Of a stretch of DNA of 64,000 bases, positions 21,801-32,542 are shown piece after piece (position 1 is the first letter of the stretch; each line of letters begins with the position of its first letter). The DNA is from Clavelina lepadiformis (taxonomy: Eukaryota; Chordata; Ascidiacea; Aplousobranchia; Clavelinidae). The notes beneath the pieces were generated by a model that did no database searches, had not been told where the DNA came from, and worked only from the letters and a program-made list of their open reading frames with translations. The position numbers were made by a program, and so were the translations under genes. The stretch is taken from the NCBI RefSeq assembly GCF_947623445.1, contig NC_135243.1:684501-748500 (forward strand). The letters are read 5' to 3'.

Positions 21801-24800
21801 AGCCAACTGCTGGGTTTGTGGTCCTGCTGCACCCGAATAGGGATGATGCGTTTGTGAAGGTCGGCAGCTAGTGACGCCTCGCGCTGTGCGTGCTCGCTCG
21901 TCTCATAATGCGGAGAGACAAATATAAGAACAATGATGGCGTTCTCCACACCTTCGGCCATCTTCTCGTAGATGTTGCCTTTCATCTGACCCTTGTCGAT
22001 CCACACGTTGTACCCGGCCGTGGTCAGTCTGTCGCATATCTGTGCCAAGATGGACGGTTAAATTGGCAACCACTTTCATTTTGTTCAAGTCGCCATGAAA
22101 TATACTCAAGGTTCAGGTTAAGAAAACAAACACTACGCAGGGTTGCAGGAAAAATGTTTATTTACATTCAAACTGACTTCATTGTTTTAAACATGTTCCT
22201 GTGTGTCTTCTGAGTATAATGACTTGGAATAGACTTAGTTTTAAAATGGAACTACGGTACAGGCAAGTTTATGGTGAGCAAATGTTGTAAGAAAATAAAG
22301 TTACGATTACCGTACTGGCTAACTCTAACTAAGTTGGCACTTAAATGAAATTACGTTGTGCATGACGACGAAAACAGAAACAACAGAACCTATGGAAAAG
22401 GAGCCAGCTGTAGATCTCTGAGCATTGTTTGGACTAGACATGAACCAGGTATGTGGTTGAGTGTAAATCTTTACATAGAAAGAGAAGCCATTTTCTCCTG
22501 TCTGTTTTCGCAGCCAAAGGTTTGGTTGTTTGATAACGGATTCATGCACTTTGAACTCGCTCGAAGGATGCATGCTTAGGCGAGAGTTCCTACACAGAGT
22601 ACCATATATGCCGGCGTATAGGAAAACTTTTGAGTGCGGTGGGCTTTTACGTCAAGTATATGTTTCCTAAAAAATTTCGTTCTGACCGCATGACTGACTG
22701 ACTAACTCGCATTCTTCTGGTAAATAAAGAAAGCATCGAAATAGTTCTTAATAGCGGTTACGGTATTGCGCTTTCATCTTTTCGCATTAGCACACTTGGC
22801 CTTCGTGGTCGTGATCCTTTGCGTGTAAACCAGATAATGTGAATCTTTATTAAAGTGAACAAATGCATAAATCAGTTCAAATTTGTTTAACAGAGTAATA
22901 AAAAAATTTATCGATGTTGTAAGTAAACGGCCAAACAGGCAATTTTGTAGGAAACTGTGCTGCAATTGACAGTGATTGTAAGTCATAAGACGTCTTTTGT
23001 TCAAAAACACAATGCATTGCTGTGAGCGTTGCGACTTCTAGCGAGAATCACAGACAAAGACTTCATCGTGCGAAGTGCAGTTATTCTATTGTAGGAAAAG
23101 GCCAAAACGTGGCATGGGCTTATACGGCGAGCATAGGTTAAAAGTAATATTCTGGAACCAAAAGCTGGTGGTGGGCCTATACGCCAGCATATACGGTGCT
23201 TTAAAATCAATGTTTACGCCACATGGAATAGTAAACTACATGCCATTAAACCAAAAAAATGTGGAATTTCCACCACTAAAAGTACATCTTCGAATGCCTA
23301 ATTTATAATGTACACTGCCACACTGGCAATTTTTTAATTTTAGAATGATTAAGCCAGTAAAATCAACAAAAGCCGCTTTAGCAAAAAATTTAATCCAAGC
23401 ACTTAAGAGCTGTAGCGCTTCTTTTTGTTCTAAATTTTACAACTGATTCAGGAATGTTGCCTAATTCCAGCTCCACACAATCTACGTCAATTATATTTGA
23501 TATATATATACCAATGTTTTTGTTCATGCAGTTCATTGTTTCCTGTATGTGTTGTATAAACTGGCAAATATATTCTTATGAATATATATTGCTTATTATG
23601 ATTTACTACCAGAATCGTGTTTCTTCTGTTGTTTGTTCAAACTCTTTTTCTTCGATCAAAAATGAAGCAAAACACCAACACTGATAAACCCATATGTCTG
23701 AATGAAATACCTTCCTTGCCACATCAATGGAATCATCCCAGTTATAACTTATCATGATGTGCTGCTGCTTTTTCTCCACGTTTTCACCGACCGCTTCCTA
23801 AAAACAAAGCGAAGTTAGTGTTTTAACGGTGATGTTGTGTCGATGTTGGATGCAAACTTCTAAGATTGTTCCAGCGTAATTATACTTGGTCAAGCATTTC
23901 TACTAAAATTTAGCAACGTAATCATGCAAGTAACCATTCATGAATGCCATGTTGGAAGACAACCTGAGATCTTTATAGCAGCGAAATTATACTTCTGAGA
24001 ATATGGAAACTACAAGAAAACAATTACGCTCTCAGAATAAATTTATTCATAAACCTGCTTATTACTTTCTACATGATGATTATGATGTCATCATCCACTA
24101 GGTGTTTCTCCTTTTGTTGGTCTGTTGCATTTGTGCAATTACTCTGCAACTGAAATTACTTAAAATGATTACTGAAAAGAAATTTTATAACTTCGTCAAA
24201 TTAATACCCTCGATAAATCATGCTATTTGTAATAAAAATTCAATAAGCACATGCAATGTAATGGTGCAGACAATCGATAAAAAGAAAATTACAATCATTT
24301 ATAACATTAACCAGCAATTTCATAACGTAATGATTTTCATACAGGTCACTTTCACACATTCAATGTTCTTTGATGATATTCCTGATGATGACCTTGATTA
24401 TTATTCTCACTTATTGATATTTTACGCTATAGTAGACAGATTAATTATAACATAAAGATAATCAAATTGTATTTTAACGACGACGTTTGATAACCAGCAG
24501 CAATTAAATGCTCGTGACATTAGAATTCTTCACCACTGTTTCATGCCTGTCACAAAACTCAGTTTGATTTCTTATCCAGTAATTTTCAGTGTAAATGGAA
24601 AAACCGAAAAACTGCAGCACATATGAAATTTGTTTAAATCTAGTAATTTCTCTACAAATCTTGGTACCTACTTTAAATGATAATTTAATTATATCACTGT
24701 ATAGATTGTTGCAAGGTTGGCATCACATTTAAGGCATCTACTTTTACTCTTTTACTTTTTTTACTTTACTTATGAAAATATCTGGGGTGGTGAGGGGGGG

Positions 24801-25629
24801 GGGGGGCAAAGCGTTAGCAACTTGGGTTTAAATTAAATTCTTTATAAACTGTCAATTTACATGGCACATGCATGAGTTAAACGAAACAGGTTGGTTTATG
24901 CCCTAACTGTTTCCAGTTCATTGCATAAGCCAGGAACATACTTGCATTGACCATATTACGTTGTCTCATACTCTCAATCATAACATGATAAAGTTCTGGC
25001 ATCTTTTGCCTATTTATGTTTCATGCCTATTTTTCTTGACTCAAGATGTTCAGTGATTGCTAAGCATGTCCAATTTTGTCATAGAAATTGAAAAGGTTTT
25101 ATGAAACAAACTTCCAGCTAAAAAGCGTTGCAAAATGTTAAAGTGACAAATCTTGATCTCTTTAGACAATTGTTAAATCATTGTATTTATGAGACAAGGC
25201 TGAAAAATAATTCCTGCTTAAAAGTGTCATCTATAAATAACTTTAGCTTCATTGATTCATTTGTTTAATTGTCGGGTCTAGTATACACGTGCACAATCAG
25301 ATGACATCACAATTTGAGTAGCTGGGGTCTAGTATACAAAGGTGTCCTTTGGTTGCTTGTATACTAGACCCTAATTTTCACCATAAATGCCGTAAAAGAC
25401 AAAAAAATTTGACAACAATAATGATTACAAAGACATTGACAACAATTGCAATGCACTACAGCTAAGGCAAGAAAACGTGGCAACACGTTGCGAACAAAAT
25501 TGTTTAAACATGCATTACAGTAATTAATACCAATCTGAATTTAAACTAGAATAAACCTTAAAACTGTAACAAACGCTGGCAATGTAAGTCTAGTAAAATT
25601 GGGATAATACAAACCTCAGAAACCTCCAT
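18864..25629 (-). CDS. TIR-domain and leucine-rich-repeat protein
   Basis: Nine exons, all GT/AG and in phase: 25629-25615, 23797-23711, 22039-21799, 20858-20775, 20703-20530, 20310 to about 20161, 20000-19747, 19391-19200, 18914-18864, giving about 415 residues. Residues 18-142 form a TIR domain: HIMISYNWDDS (strand A, box 1), GYNVWIDKGQM (strand B and BB loop), VLIFVSPHY (strand D), REASLAADLHKRIIPI (helix and strand E), then FYHDFSFGSF. Glu88 in REASLA aligns with the catalytic glutamate of SARM1-type TIR NADases. Residues 143-200 are an acidic linker. The last exons look like ribonuclease-inhibitor-type repeats: VEILDLFECGIQHQSF, IRKLNIGFNDLTSNSID. No NACHT or NB-ARC motif is present. The donor of exon 6 is ambiguous (20161 or 20197 both keep phase); reading on instead stops at 20123 and would give a TIR protein without repeats. 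Role inferred: innate immune or cell-death signalling. Confidence 0.75.
24794..24806. repeat. Poly-G tract in intron 1 of the TIR-LRR gene
   Basis: Thirteen consecutive G on the plus strand (poly-C in the transcript). Likely a replication-slippage tract; on the minus strand transcript it cannot form a G-quadruplex, though the plus-strand DNA could. Confidence 0.7.
25275..25372. repeat. Dispersed repeat with GGGTCTAGTATAC hairpin, intact copy
   Basis: GGGTCTAGTATAC occurs at about 25275 and 25325 in direct orientation and as its exact complement GTATACTAGACCC at 25359-25371, so 25325-25371 can fold into a 13-bp stem with a 21-nt loop. CACAATTTGAGTAGCTGG precedes the stem. It lies in intron 1 of the TIR-LRR gene. 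Confidence 0.6.
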
Positions 25630-25849
25630 GTTGGTAATGCTCCCAGTAGTTTAAAGAAATTAAATCCGAAGACTGCCAACCAAGAGCTACAACTTGCAGG
25701 TATATAGACAGCTCCGCAATGTAACTTGGTGTTGCTTTATTGCTTAATCATAAATACCTAACCTATATCAGTATACAACTGTTGTATACAGAGAAATCCG
25801 AGTTACTTATCTTATCTTAAAACGAGTGCAGAACTTTACAACCACTGAT

Positions 25850-25935
25850 CCACATAACGTCACAATTTGAGAAGCTAAGGTCTAGTATACAAATGCATGC
25901 ATGCAAGTTGTGCACTTCTGTACTAGATCCCTGAA
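25850..25935. repeat. Dispersed repeat of the GGTCTAGTATAC family, third copy
   Basis: GTCACAATTTGAGAAGCT followed by GGTCTAGTATACAAATGC and a degenerate complement TGTACTAGATCCC. It lies about 220 bp upstream of the TIR-LRR start codon, so it could sit in the promoter. Confidence 0.55.
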
Positions 25936-26689
25936 AACAATAGTCTAGCCTGTACCCATGGCGATACTGGTAATGCAGTTGCGGTAGGCCTAGCCTATCA
26001 TTATAAAAGGAAAACTGACATCTGCCCGCTGTACCGAACACACCGCTGCCAGATAGGCCTAATGTCCGGAAAAATTATACCTACAGCAGCCTACACACGC
26101 ATAAAAACATCACATTTGTCAGAATTGTTTAAGTAGCCTAGGTTAGCCTTTTTATACCAGTAACCAACTATACGGCTGGGGTACGCTCCGTTACAGTTAA
26201 CGGCTACGGCGGCACCAATTTTACAACGGCCAATGTGTGTTGGTGCCATTAAGTGATTGCTATACAGTATTGCAGCTATATTTAATGAAGTCTATCGTTT
26301 TAAACAACGCATTGTAACATTAACTAGCTTATAAATCCCTGCTGTTAACATTTACAATAATTATTGAAAGCCAATTGGAAAAATACGGCAGTCTAAGCTA
26401 GCTCTTTTATGAAACATATTTTTTTTGCAAGGTTACGTCTGCTTCAAGGTAGAAACAACTTTTGGGAAAAACTAAGTGAGCAGACATTGTTTGTTTTTTT
26501 CTTTAATAAAAAATAAAACAACAAAAGTCAAAAATGTCAAACATGAAAACTTCAATAAAAACTACAATATTGTACAATGTACACCCCAGCTACTTAATTT
26601 TCCAACATTTTGAATTTTATACCTTTTGTGGTGCAATTATACGATTTTGCACAATGGCAAAACAGTCACGTTTTGAATTATAAGTTTTA

Positions 26690-26895
26690 CGCTAAACCTG
26701 GTGGTGGTTTATCATCGCACAACCCCAGTTACCGAGCTTGTCTTTGTGCAGAATTCGATTGAAACACTGAACACTCGATCAGTCATTGATCGTAGACTGC
26801 TATCTCAACTGCGCTTTGTCAATATTAAGTGGCCATCTGTGTCACGTTATGCAATGCAGTTCTGTATGCTTAGAAACGGTATTTTTACAATCATA
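26690..26895 (+). repeat. Dispersed repeat, copy 1 (with CAACTGCGCTTTGTCAA)
   Basis: Shares TTCGATTGAAAC, TGCTATCTCAACTGCGCTTT and ATGCAATGCAG with 28684-28822 in the same orientation. A shorter related piece (CATCGC and GTTACCGAGCT motifs) lies at about 41640-41700. Class unknown. Confidence 0.6.
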
Positions 26896-27071
26896 TCCCG
26901 CTGAAGCGTGAAAACACGTTTTAATGCAAATTCAACAAGTCACCAAACGCCCCAGGTCAAGGTCAAGTAAGGAGTCAAGGCATATTAGACTTGAATCGTG
27001 TAAATAATGTTACTGTAAATACCAAATAAGGCTTAAAGTAGGCCTACTTTGCTCATACATTCAGCCACAAG

Positions 27072-27775
27072 AAAAAAATTTGATGAGATGTTTGATGTCA
27101 ATGTGTAAGCGGTCGTCTTTTTGACGCAACAAGCCATTCCATATTTGGAGAAAACAAAAGGTAGATATTCGACTAAATTGCCGCTTTAATCGCGTCTTAT
27201 CGTCGACATTTTTTCTGCATGCAAGCAACATCGTCAATATTTCAAGTATATTCAGTCGCTATTTCAACCAGGCAAAAGTGTTTCTATATTGCATGAGCAA
27301 AGGCGCGATCGATCAGTTCACAAAACCAGTGCTTTAGGTAATTATTTTTCTAGTCATGCATTTGTATTTTTTTGTAATATTTTTATAAATTTATGTTAAA
27401 CTGTAAATTTTGATGTTTTGATGAACATTATTTATTTGCGCAAAGTCTTAAATAGAAAAGAAATAATATTTTAGAGATGGCAGAGAAGGGAATCAGAGTC
27501 AACGTTGTGAAGTAAGTGTCATTTGTCATATACTGTATATAGGCTGTAGCTTTGAAAATATTTCTTGTCATTGTTTTACGTCACAGTCCCGGTTATGCTT
27601 CTACAAACATCATGACGTCGCATTTTCCTTCTGCGAAAGAGAAAGATGTTTTTGATGAAGCAGTCGCCAAGTAGGCTACCATCCTCTCGGAAAACAAAAT
27701 CTCTCTGTACAGGAGGTTGCTGACTCCGTGTTTTACCTGGCATCGGACAGGGCAAAGATGATCACGGGAGTTTGA
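27072..27775 (+). pseudogene. Short-chain dehydrogenase/reductase (classical SDR) pseudogene, 5' part missing
   Basis: Four exon-like blocks with intron borders in familiar SDR places: about 27072-27160 (FDEMFDVNV, then TQQAIPYLEKTKG), about 27224-27337 (NIVNISSIFSRYF, then the catalytic YCMSK and GAIDQFTK), 27475-27511 (EMAEKGIRVNVV) and 27597-27775 (PGYASTNIM, HPLGKQNLSVQEVADS, VFYLASDRAKMITGV). SDRs are NAD(P)-dependent oxidoreductases; the YxxxK pair and the NPG motif after GIRVN are diagnostic. The gene is broken: a TAA follows FDEMFDVNV, a one-base loss shifts the frame after DQFTK, the acceptor before NIVNISS looks altered, and a stop plus frame shift separate DEAVAK from HPLG. The N-terminal Rossmann TGxxxGIG exon was not found. 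Confidence 0.75.
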
Positions 27776-29128
27776 TGAATCAAGAATTTCAAGAAGATTT
27801 TAATAATCGAAGAAACGCCGAGCAGTTTGTTGGAGTCAGTTGGAGTTTGTTTGTTGGTGGAAAGAGGGCGCTTCTTGACCGGACAGTAATTTTAATTCCA
27901 ATTTTTACATGGTATGGCCAACATCGAGAAAACGCAACCTTCTGGCTTTTAAGATTCGAGTTTTTTCTTAAGATTTTGGTTTAATTCTAAGACACAATTT
28001 ATGCGTTGAAAGGACTAAGATGTCGTTTTTTAGTATTTATATTCAAGTGTAGTCAAGGTTCTGCGTAGGTAGCAACAGGTAGGAATTTTAATTATTATCT
28101 GCGTTTCCGCGCAAAAGTGCAACATTTTCTGAATTAGCTCATTCGATCTCTGTCTTGACCTCGAGAAGCGCATTTCAAGGGGACGATGGGAACCGAACAT
28201 GAAATAGTTTCTGTTTATTTTGTTTAAGCTGATTAGGGCCTGTTCGGAGGATTTTTTAACATGTAAACATTTTTGCACGATCGTCTATAAAGCAAAATTC
28301 GGTAGGAATGCATCAGTCTTAAGTATAGGCCGACATTGTTTGCATTGAAAACTTTATTCTCTATCTGCCGAAACAATCGCGAGGAGCCGCAAAACACCAA
28401 GAATTTAATGAAATGAATTTAATGTCATGAACTTATTTTCCCTTTACACCAAATAAGCCGCAACGAGTAAGTCTTATACAATGTGATTTTAAACATTATA
28501 CAATGTTGATAGTGACGTGTATAGAAGCTTAACCTCGGAAGAGCGTATGATCGAGTTTTTCACAATATATTCTCGATAGTATTGATAGCTTACACTAGTA
28601 ACCACCAAATTACTGTACAATGGCCATCGAGTCGGCAAATTATAATAATCTTTACCCTCAGACTGAGAAGAGACTCAAACCTGACTATGCAAAATTCGAT
28701 TGAAACTCTGAGCGCTGAGTCATTGAGCGTAGAATGCTATCTCAACTGCGCTTTGTCAACATCAAGTGACCATCTGTGTCTCACATGCAATGCAGATTTG
28801 TATGCTTAGAAGCGGTATCATTGGAAAGAAGGGCAGGGCGATGTACTGCGTTATTATACATATCGTTTTATTAATGTGATGTAATGTGATTATTGAGCAA
28901 TCGTTAGCTTTAGATTAAGTTATCTTGAAATTATCAGAAATTTATAGAAAACAGTTAATATGATGATGTGTTAGCGCTTCAGACAAAATGATAAAGTTCC
29001 ATTTCATTTTCTGTCCTCCGACCTATTTCAATTTATATTCTGACGTAATAAACTAATAACATAAGACCGATGCTATAAATTGTTGACAAAGAGTACTGTA
29101 CAAGAACAAGCGTCGTATATGTCTTGTC
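27776..29128. other. Intergenic stretch with repeat copies
   Basis: No gene. The first 50 bases after the SDR remnant (27786-27829, GATTTTAATAATCGAAGAAA) recur at 32603-32643. Another dispersed-repeat copy is at 28684-28822. Confidence 0.45.
28684..28822 (+). repeat. Dispersed repeat, copy 2 (with CAACTGCGCTTTGTCAA)
   Basis: Direct-orientation match to 26745-26895, including TGCTATCTCAACTGCGCTTT and TCTGTATGCTTAGAA-like ends. Confidence 0.6.
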
Positions 29129-29523
29129 CATGTACAATTTAGGGTTACCATATTTTCGTGGCCTAAAATCCGGACACTCTTTAGTGCCCACTAGCGGTTT
29201 TTAAAATGAAAACATTGTCTGTCAATATGACGTCACAATAGCAATGCTTTGCCTATCCATTGTATAACCGAGTGGATTTTTGAACATAGTGTCGTGAATT
29301 CACTAGGCTTTTGGGCCATCTCTGATTTGACCTCTGGTCAGGCATACCATATTTTTGTGCTTAAAAACGGGAAGCTTCAGAGCAACGAGCCTTATCAGAC
29401 AAATGTGGTTCATATTTTACTAGGAGTATGAAACTATTTTGGATTCCTATCGTCAGGGACAACTAAAGTAGTAAGACACCAAGAAAAACTAAAATAATGA
29501 ATTATAAAACTTATTTTTATTTA

Positions 29524-29996
29524 TTAAACAAAACTTTTCAGAACAGCATCAATAGAATATTGCGCAAGTACGCTAGTAACAACTTTTTCTGTTTTTGTGC
29601 GGCCACTACTAAACTTCTTCGCTATATTAGAATCAGGGAAAATCTTTTTAAGTAAAACAGATGTACAGTCCATGGACAAAAAGCTATGATGATGCTTAAC
29701 AGCGTGAAATGCAAGAGTGCCTTCTGCGGCAGTGATTTCATCTTCGCATTTGCTTCCTGCTGTAACAAAATAATTTGTCATTTTCGTTGATGCAACAGCC
29801 CCTCTTACTGCTTTGCGATGTTTTTCTAATTCCAGATGTGTGTTTAAATCACCATTACCTTTGTGCACGACAGATATATAGGTTCCTGACGTGCAAACCA
29901 AGCATTCTACCTCATAATCATTCCTGCCTTTTCTAAAACACGGATGTTTTTTTGCATTTCGTTAGTGAATGCGCACTTTCGTTTAGAATTAGCCAT
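29524..29996 (-). pseudogene. BED-type zinc finger/hAT transposase-like gene, 5' portion
   Basis: Translation from 29996 gives MANSKRKCAFTNEMQK; after a run of A bases the frame shifts once, then continues KKHPCFRKGRNDYEVECLVC and CTSGTYISVVHKG, DLNTHLELEKHRK, STKMTNYF, TLAFHAVKHHHSF and MDCTSVLLKKIFPDS. The CxxC followed by HxxxxxH spacing is that of a BED finger. This arrangement resembles hAT-related transposase-like proteins common in fish and invertebrate genomes. It ends at 29524 (KSFV, stop), well short of a full transposase, so it is a remnant. Confidence 0.65.
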
Positions 29997-30577
29997 TTGA
30001 AATAATATCTTTTTTTATTAACAATAAATACAACCCAACTAAAAATGCATAATCTAAAAAACAAAGTAGGCTAATTAGCCACCAGAATAACTGAACCAAA
30101 TGGTTCCTGACATTTTAAGTAAATCACTAGGCTTCCTCCTCTTTGACATTTTAAGTAAATCTCTGATTATATGTGCGAAATCGCCTGCTTTTATAGATTG
30201 TTGGAATGTTCTAGTAATTTTCGCAGCATGTGATCTATATCTAACCAATTCTGATTCAGCACAACGGTCAATAAGTTCAAGAAAGTTCCAAAGCTCCAGA
30301 AAGTTCTAAGTGGTAAACATCATTGATAAGGAAAACTCTCTGTTACATCATAATTCCGTACAACCTCGTAGTAAAAAAAATGCACACGGTACGAAATAAC
30401 AATGTTCTGGATTGGCAGTGTGCACAGTACGATTGCAGATGCAGTAAAATGATACCAGCAAAGATAACGTCCAAGGCATTAATATCAAAGTAGTAAGTGA
30501 GATAATAGCCCATGGAACACCAAAAGACATGTACAATGTTTAAAGTTTGTAATGAAAAGTGGTTTATGGTCCCTTAA

Positions 30578-30844
30578 CCTGTAAGGTTTACCCACTTACA
30601 CTACAAAGTCTGTTTCCTTGTGTATTACTTAACAGTGAACTTTGATAGACTTCAGCAATAATGACGCAGGAATGACTACTGTATAATCTGATTATATTTG
30701 AAGCTTCTTTGAACGAATACATCAAGATAGAACACTGTGACAGCAACAGCACAAAGACATGTTGCGGCGTTGAACGTAGAAACCAAAAGGACTGAATGAA
30801 TCAAAATGCACGCACAGTAAGAGGGAAGCATCGATTACGTCACG
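30578..30844. repeat. 267-bp direct duplication, first copy
   Basis: By eye identical, without gaps, to 32032-32298; starts CCTGTAAGGTTTACCCACTT and ends CGATTACGTCACG. About 30 bp further upstream still align but with several differences. Confidence 0.85.
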
Positions 30845-32031
30845 CAGTGTTATGCTTCGCTGATTCGATAGACGAGAATTCTATGTCGTACACAATTTTA
30901 TATTATATTAAGTGATATATTTATCACATAACCTTCCGCAAGAAAATTTCGTAAGTTTTGAAAAAACTCACGATATTTTCTGATCATGATAAAAACAATT
31001 CTCGGTGAACAATAATTAAAACAATAGTGTTGATAACAAAAGTCAATATAACACGTAAAATGTAGATCACACAACAATAAACGTTGAAACATAGTTACAA
31101 TACAATTCATATTGGCAATACATTCGCAAAAAGATGGTAATATGTTGTCCTTAAGTCAGAAAGCAAAATTGGTGTACAAAACAAAACAATGTCACGACTT
31201 TAAATAGAAAACAGAATGTCTTGACACGTCACGCGAATGCTTGCAAAATGAGGAAACGTCGGCAAAGTTTTCATCTCACATTTCGTGTATGCCGTTTCCG
31301 TAAACAAAACTCTATACATTATTTCTTCTGTATAGTTTAATCTCGTCTTTTCATCACAAGACCATTTGATAATATTCCAGCATCTGGTTTTCCCAGTGTA
31401 GCTGCGTGAATATTTCACTTGGAAATACGCGTTTTGCAAAACATATATATAAAATTAGTCAAATACGTTCAGTAATTGACATTCAACATAATGTATCGGT
31501 GTTAGCCTTGGGATTTGTTTAACCTTCGAAAACAACCGCTATGTTTAAAGCATAACAAAATAACACAAAGAAAAATTTCTCTACGGCATGACTTAAACCG
31601 TTTAGAGAGTATGGCCACTAAGCCACCATCAATTAAGGTAAACTACACAATAACGCTATAATATATACTACATAGAGAAAAAAAACAAACAAAAAATCAT
31701 TACTGAATGTCCAAATACCGACAAAGTGTTTTCACTGGAGTGCTTTGTTCGTCGGTCATTGTTGCATTCGAAGTTGACTGAATTCAACGAGTCTTCGTTG
31801 AGCACTTGCATACGATGTAGATAAGACATATCTTCGAAACTTGTAGTCTGAGATTACTAGACTTCTCTCAACCTCAAATTTAATTGTTCATAGGTTGTTC
31901 CCCAAAGAAAAGCGTAGTTCTCAGCGATTTCGGCTCCACCACACTTGTAATGGAAATGTCTTCTTTTATCGTCAATTCGTCCTCACTCGGCTGCATCAGT
32001 TTGTAATGAAAGTGGTATAATGTTACCTTAG

Positions 32032-32298
32032 CCTGTAAGGTTTACCCACTTACACTACAAAGTCTGTTTCCTTGTGTATTACTTAACAGTGAACTTTGAT
32101 AGACTTCAGCAATAATGACGCAGGAATGACTACTGTATAATCTGATTATATTTGAAGCTTCTTTGAACGAATACATCAAGATAGAACACTGTGACAGCAA
32201 CAGCACAAAGACATGTTGCGGCGTTGAACGTAGAAACCAAAAGGACTGAATGAATCAAAATGCACGCACAGTAAGAGGGAAGCATCGATTACGTCACG
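32032..32298. repeat. 267-bp direct duplication, second copy
   Basis: Exact partner of 30578-30844 at a constant offset of 1454 bp. The segment between the copies has no recognised coding capacity. A small non-autonomous LTR-type fossil is possible but no target duplication supports it; a segmental copy or gene conversion would also fit. Confidence 0.85.
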
Positions 32299-32328
32299 TA
32301 ATCATAATAAGTTAAACATAATTTACAG

Positions 32329-32378
32329 CAGGTGTGTCCAACTCAGACACGTCGCGTGCCACGTGTTGGACACCCCTG
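32329..32378. mobile_element. 50-bp hAT miniature element with perfect 8-bp target duplication
   Basis: Begins CAGGTGTGTCCAACTC and ends GTTGGACACCCCTG, near-perfect inverted ends. The flanks are ATTTACAG at 32321-32328 and again at 32379-32386, the 8-bp duplication of the hAT superfamily. It is little more than two fused ends. Confidence 0.85.
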
Positions 32379-32542
32379 ATTTACAGGATTATTCCCGCAA
32401 TTCTAATTCCCCCAAAACGCCCATCATAAAATTCCGGACATTTGAGCATTTTTTAAAATTCCTCCCGGACGCAAAATTTAACCCTACATTCCGGACATGT
32501 CCGGAATTTTCCGGACGGTATGGCAACCCTAAATTGTACATG

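Larger units (their letters stand above)
25630..27071. other. Upstream flank of the TIR-LRR gene
   Basis: Contains a further copy of the GGTCTAGTATAC repeat at about 25850-25935 and one copy of another repeat at 26690-26895. No exon was supported. The TIR-LRR promoter should lie in the first few hundred bases; no clear core element was seen. Confidence 0.45.
29129..32542 (-). mobile_element. hAT-like DNA transposon with BED-type finger, internally rearranged
   Basis: The ends are inverted repeats: CATGTACAATTTAGGGTTAC at 29129 and the complement of ACCCTAAATTGTACATG ending at 32542, followed inward by CCGGAC-rich subterminal sequence on both sides. The palindromic TGTACA at each border makes the exact edge and any target duplication uncertain. 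The left part carries the start of a transposase-like gene on the minus strand; the catalytic and dimerisation regions of hAT transposases were not found. Nested inside are a 267-bp duplicated segment (30578-30844 and 32032-32298) and a 50-bp hAT miniature element (32329-32378). Confidence 0.65.

Noticed and set aside
24102-24455. A 117-codon open frame, plus strand, in TIR-LRR intron 1
   Set aside because: Very AT-rich composition (Ile, Lys, Asn, Phe), no family resemblance, and antisense within an intron of a supported gene.
30578-32298. LTR retroelement flanked by the 267-bp repeats
   Set aside because: No matching short target duplication, no primer-binding-site-like or coding sequence between the copies; kept only as one of several explanations.
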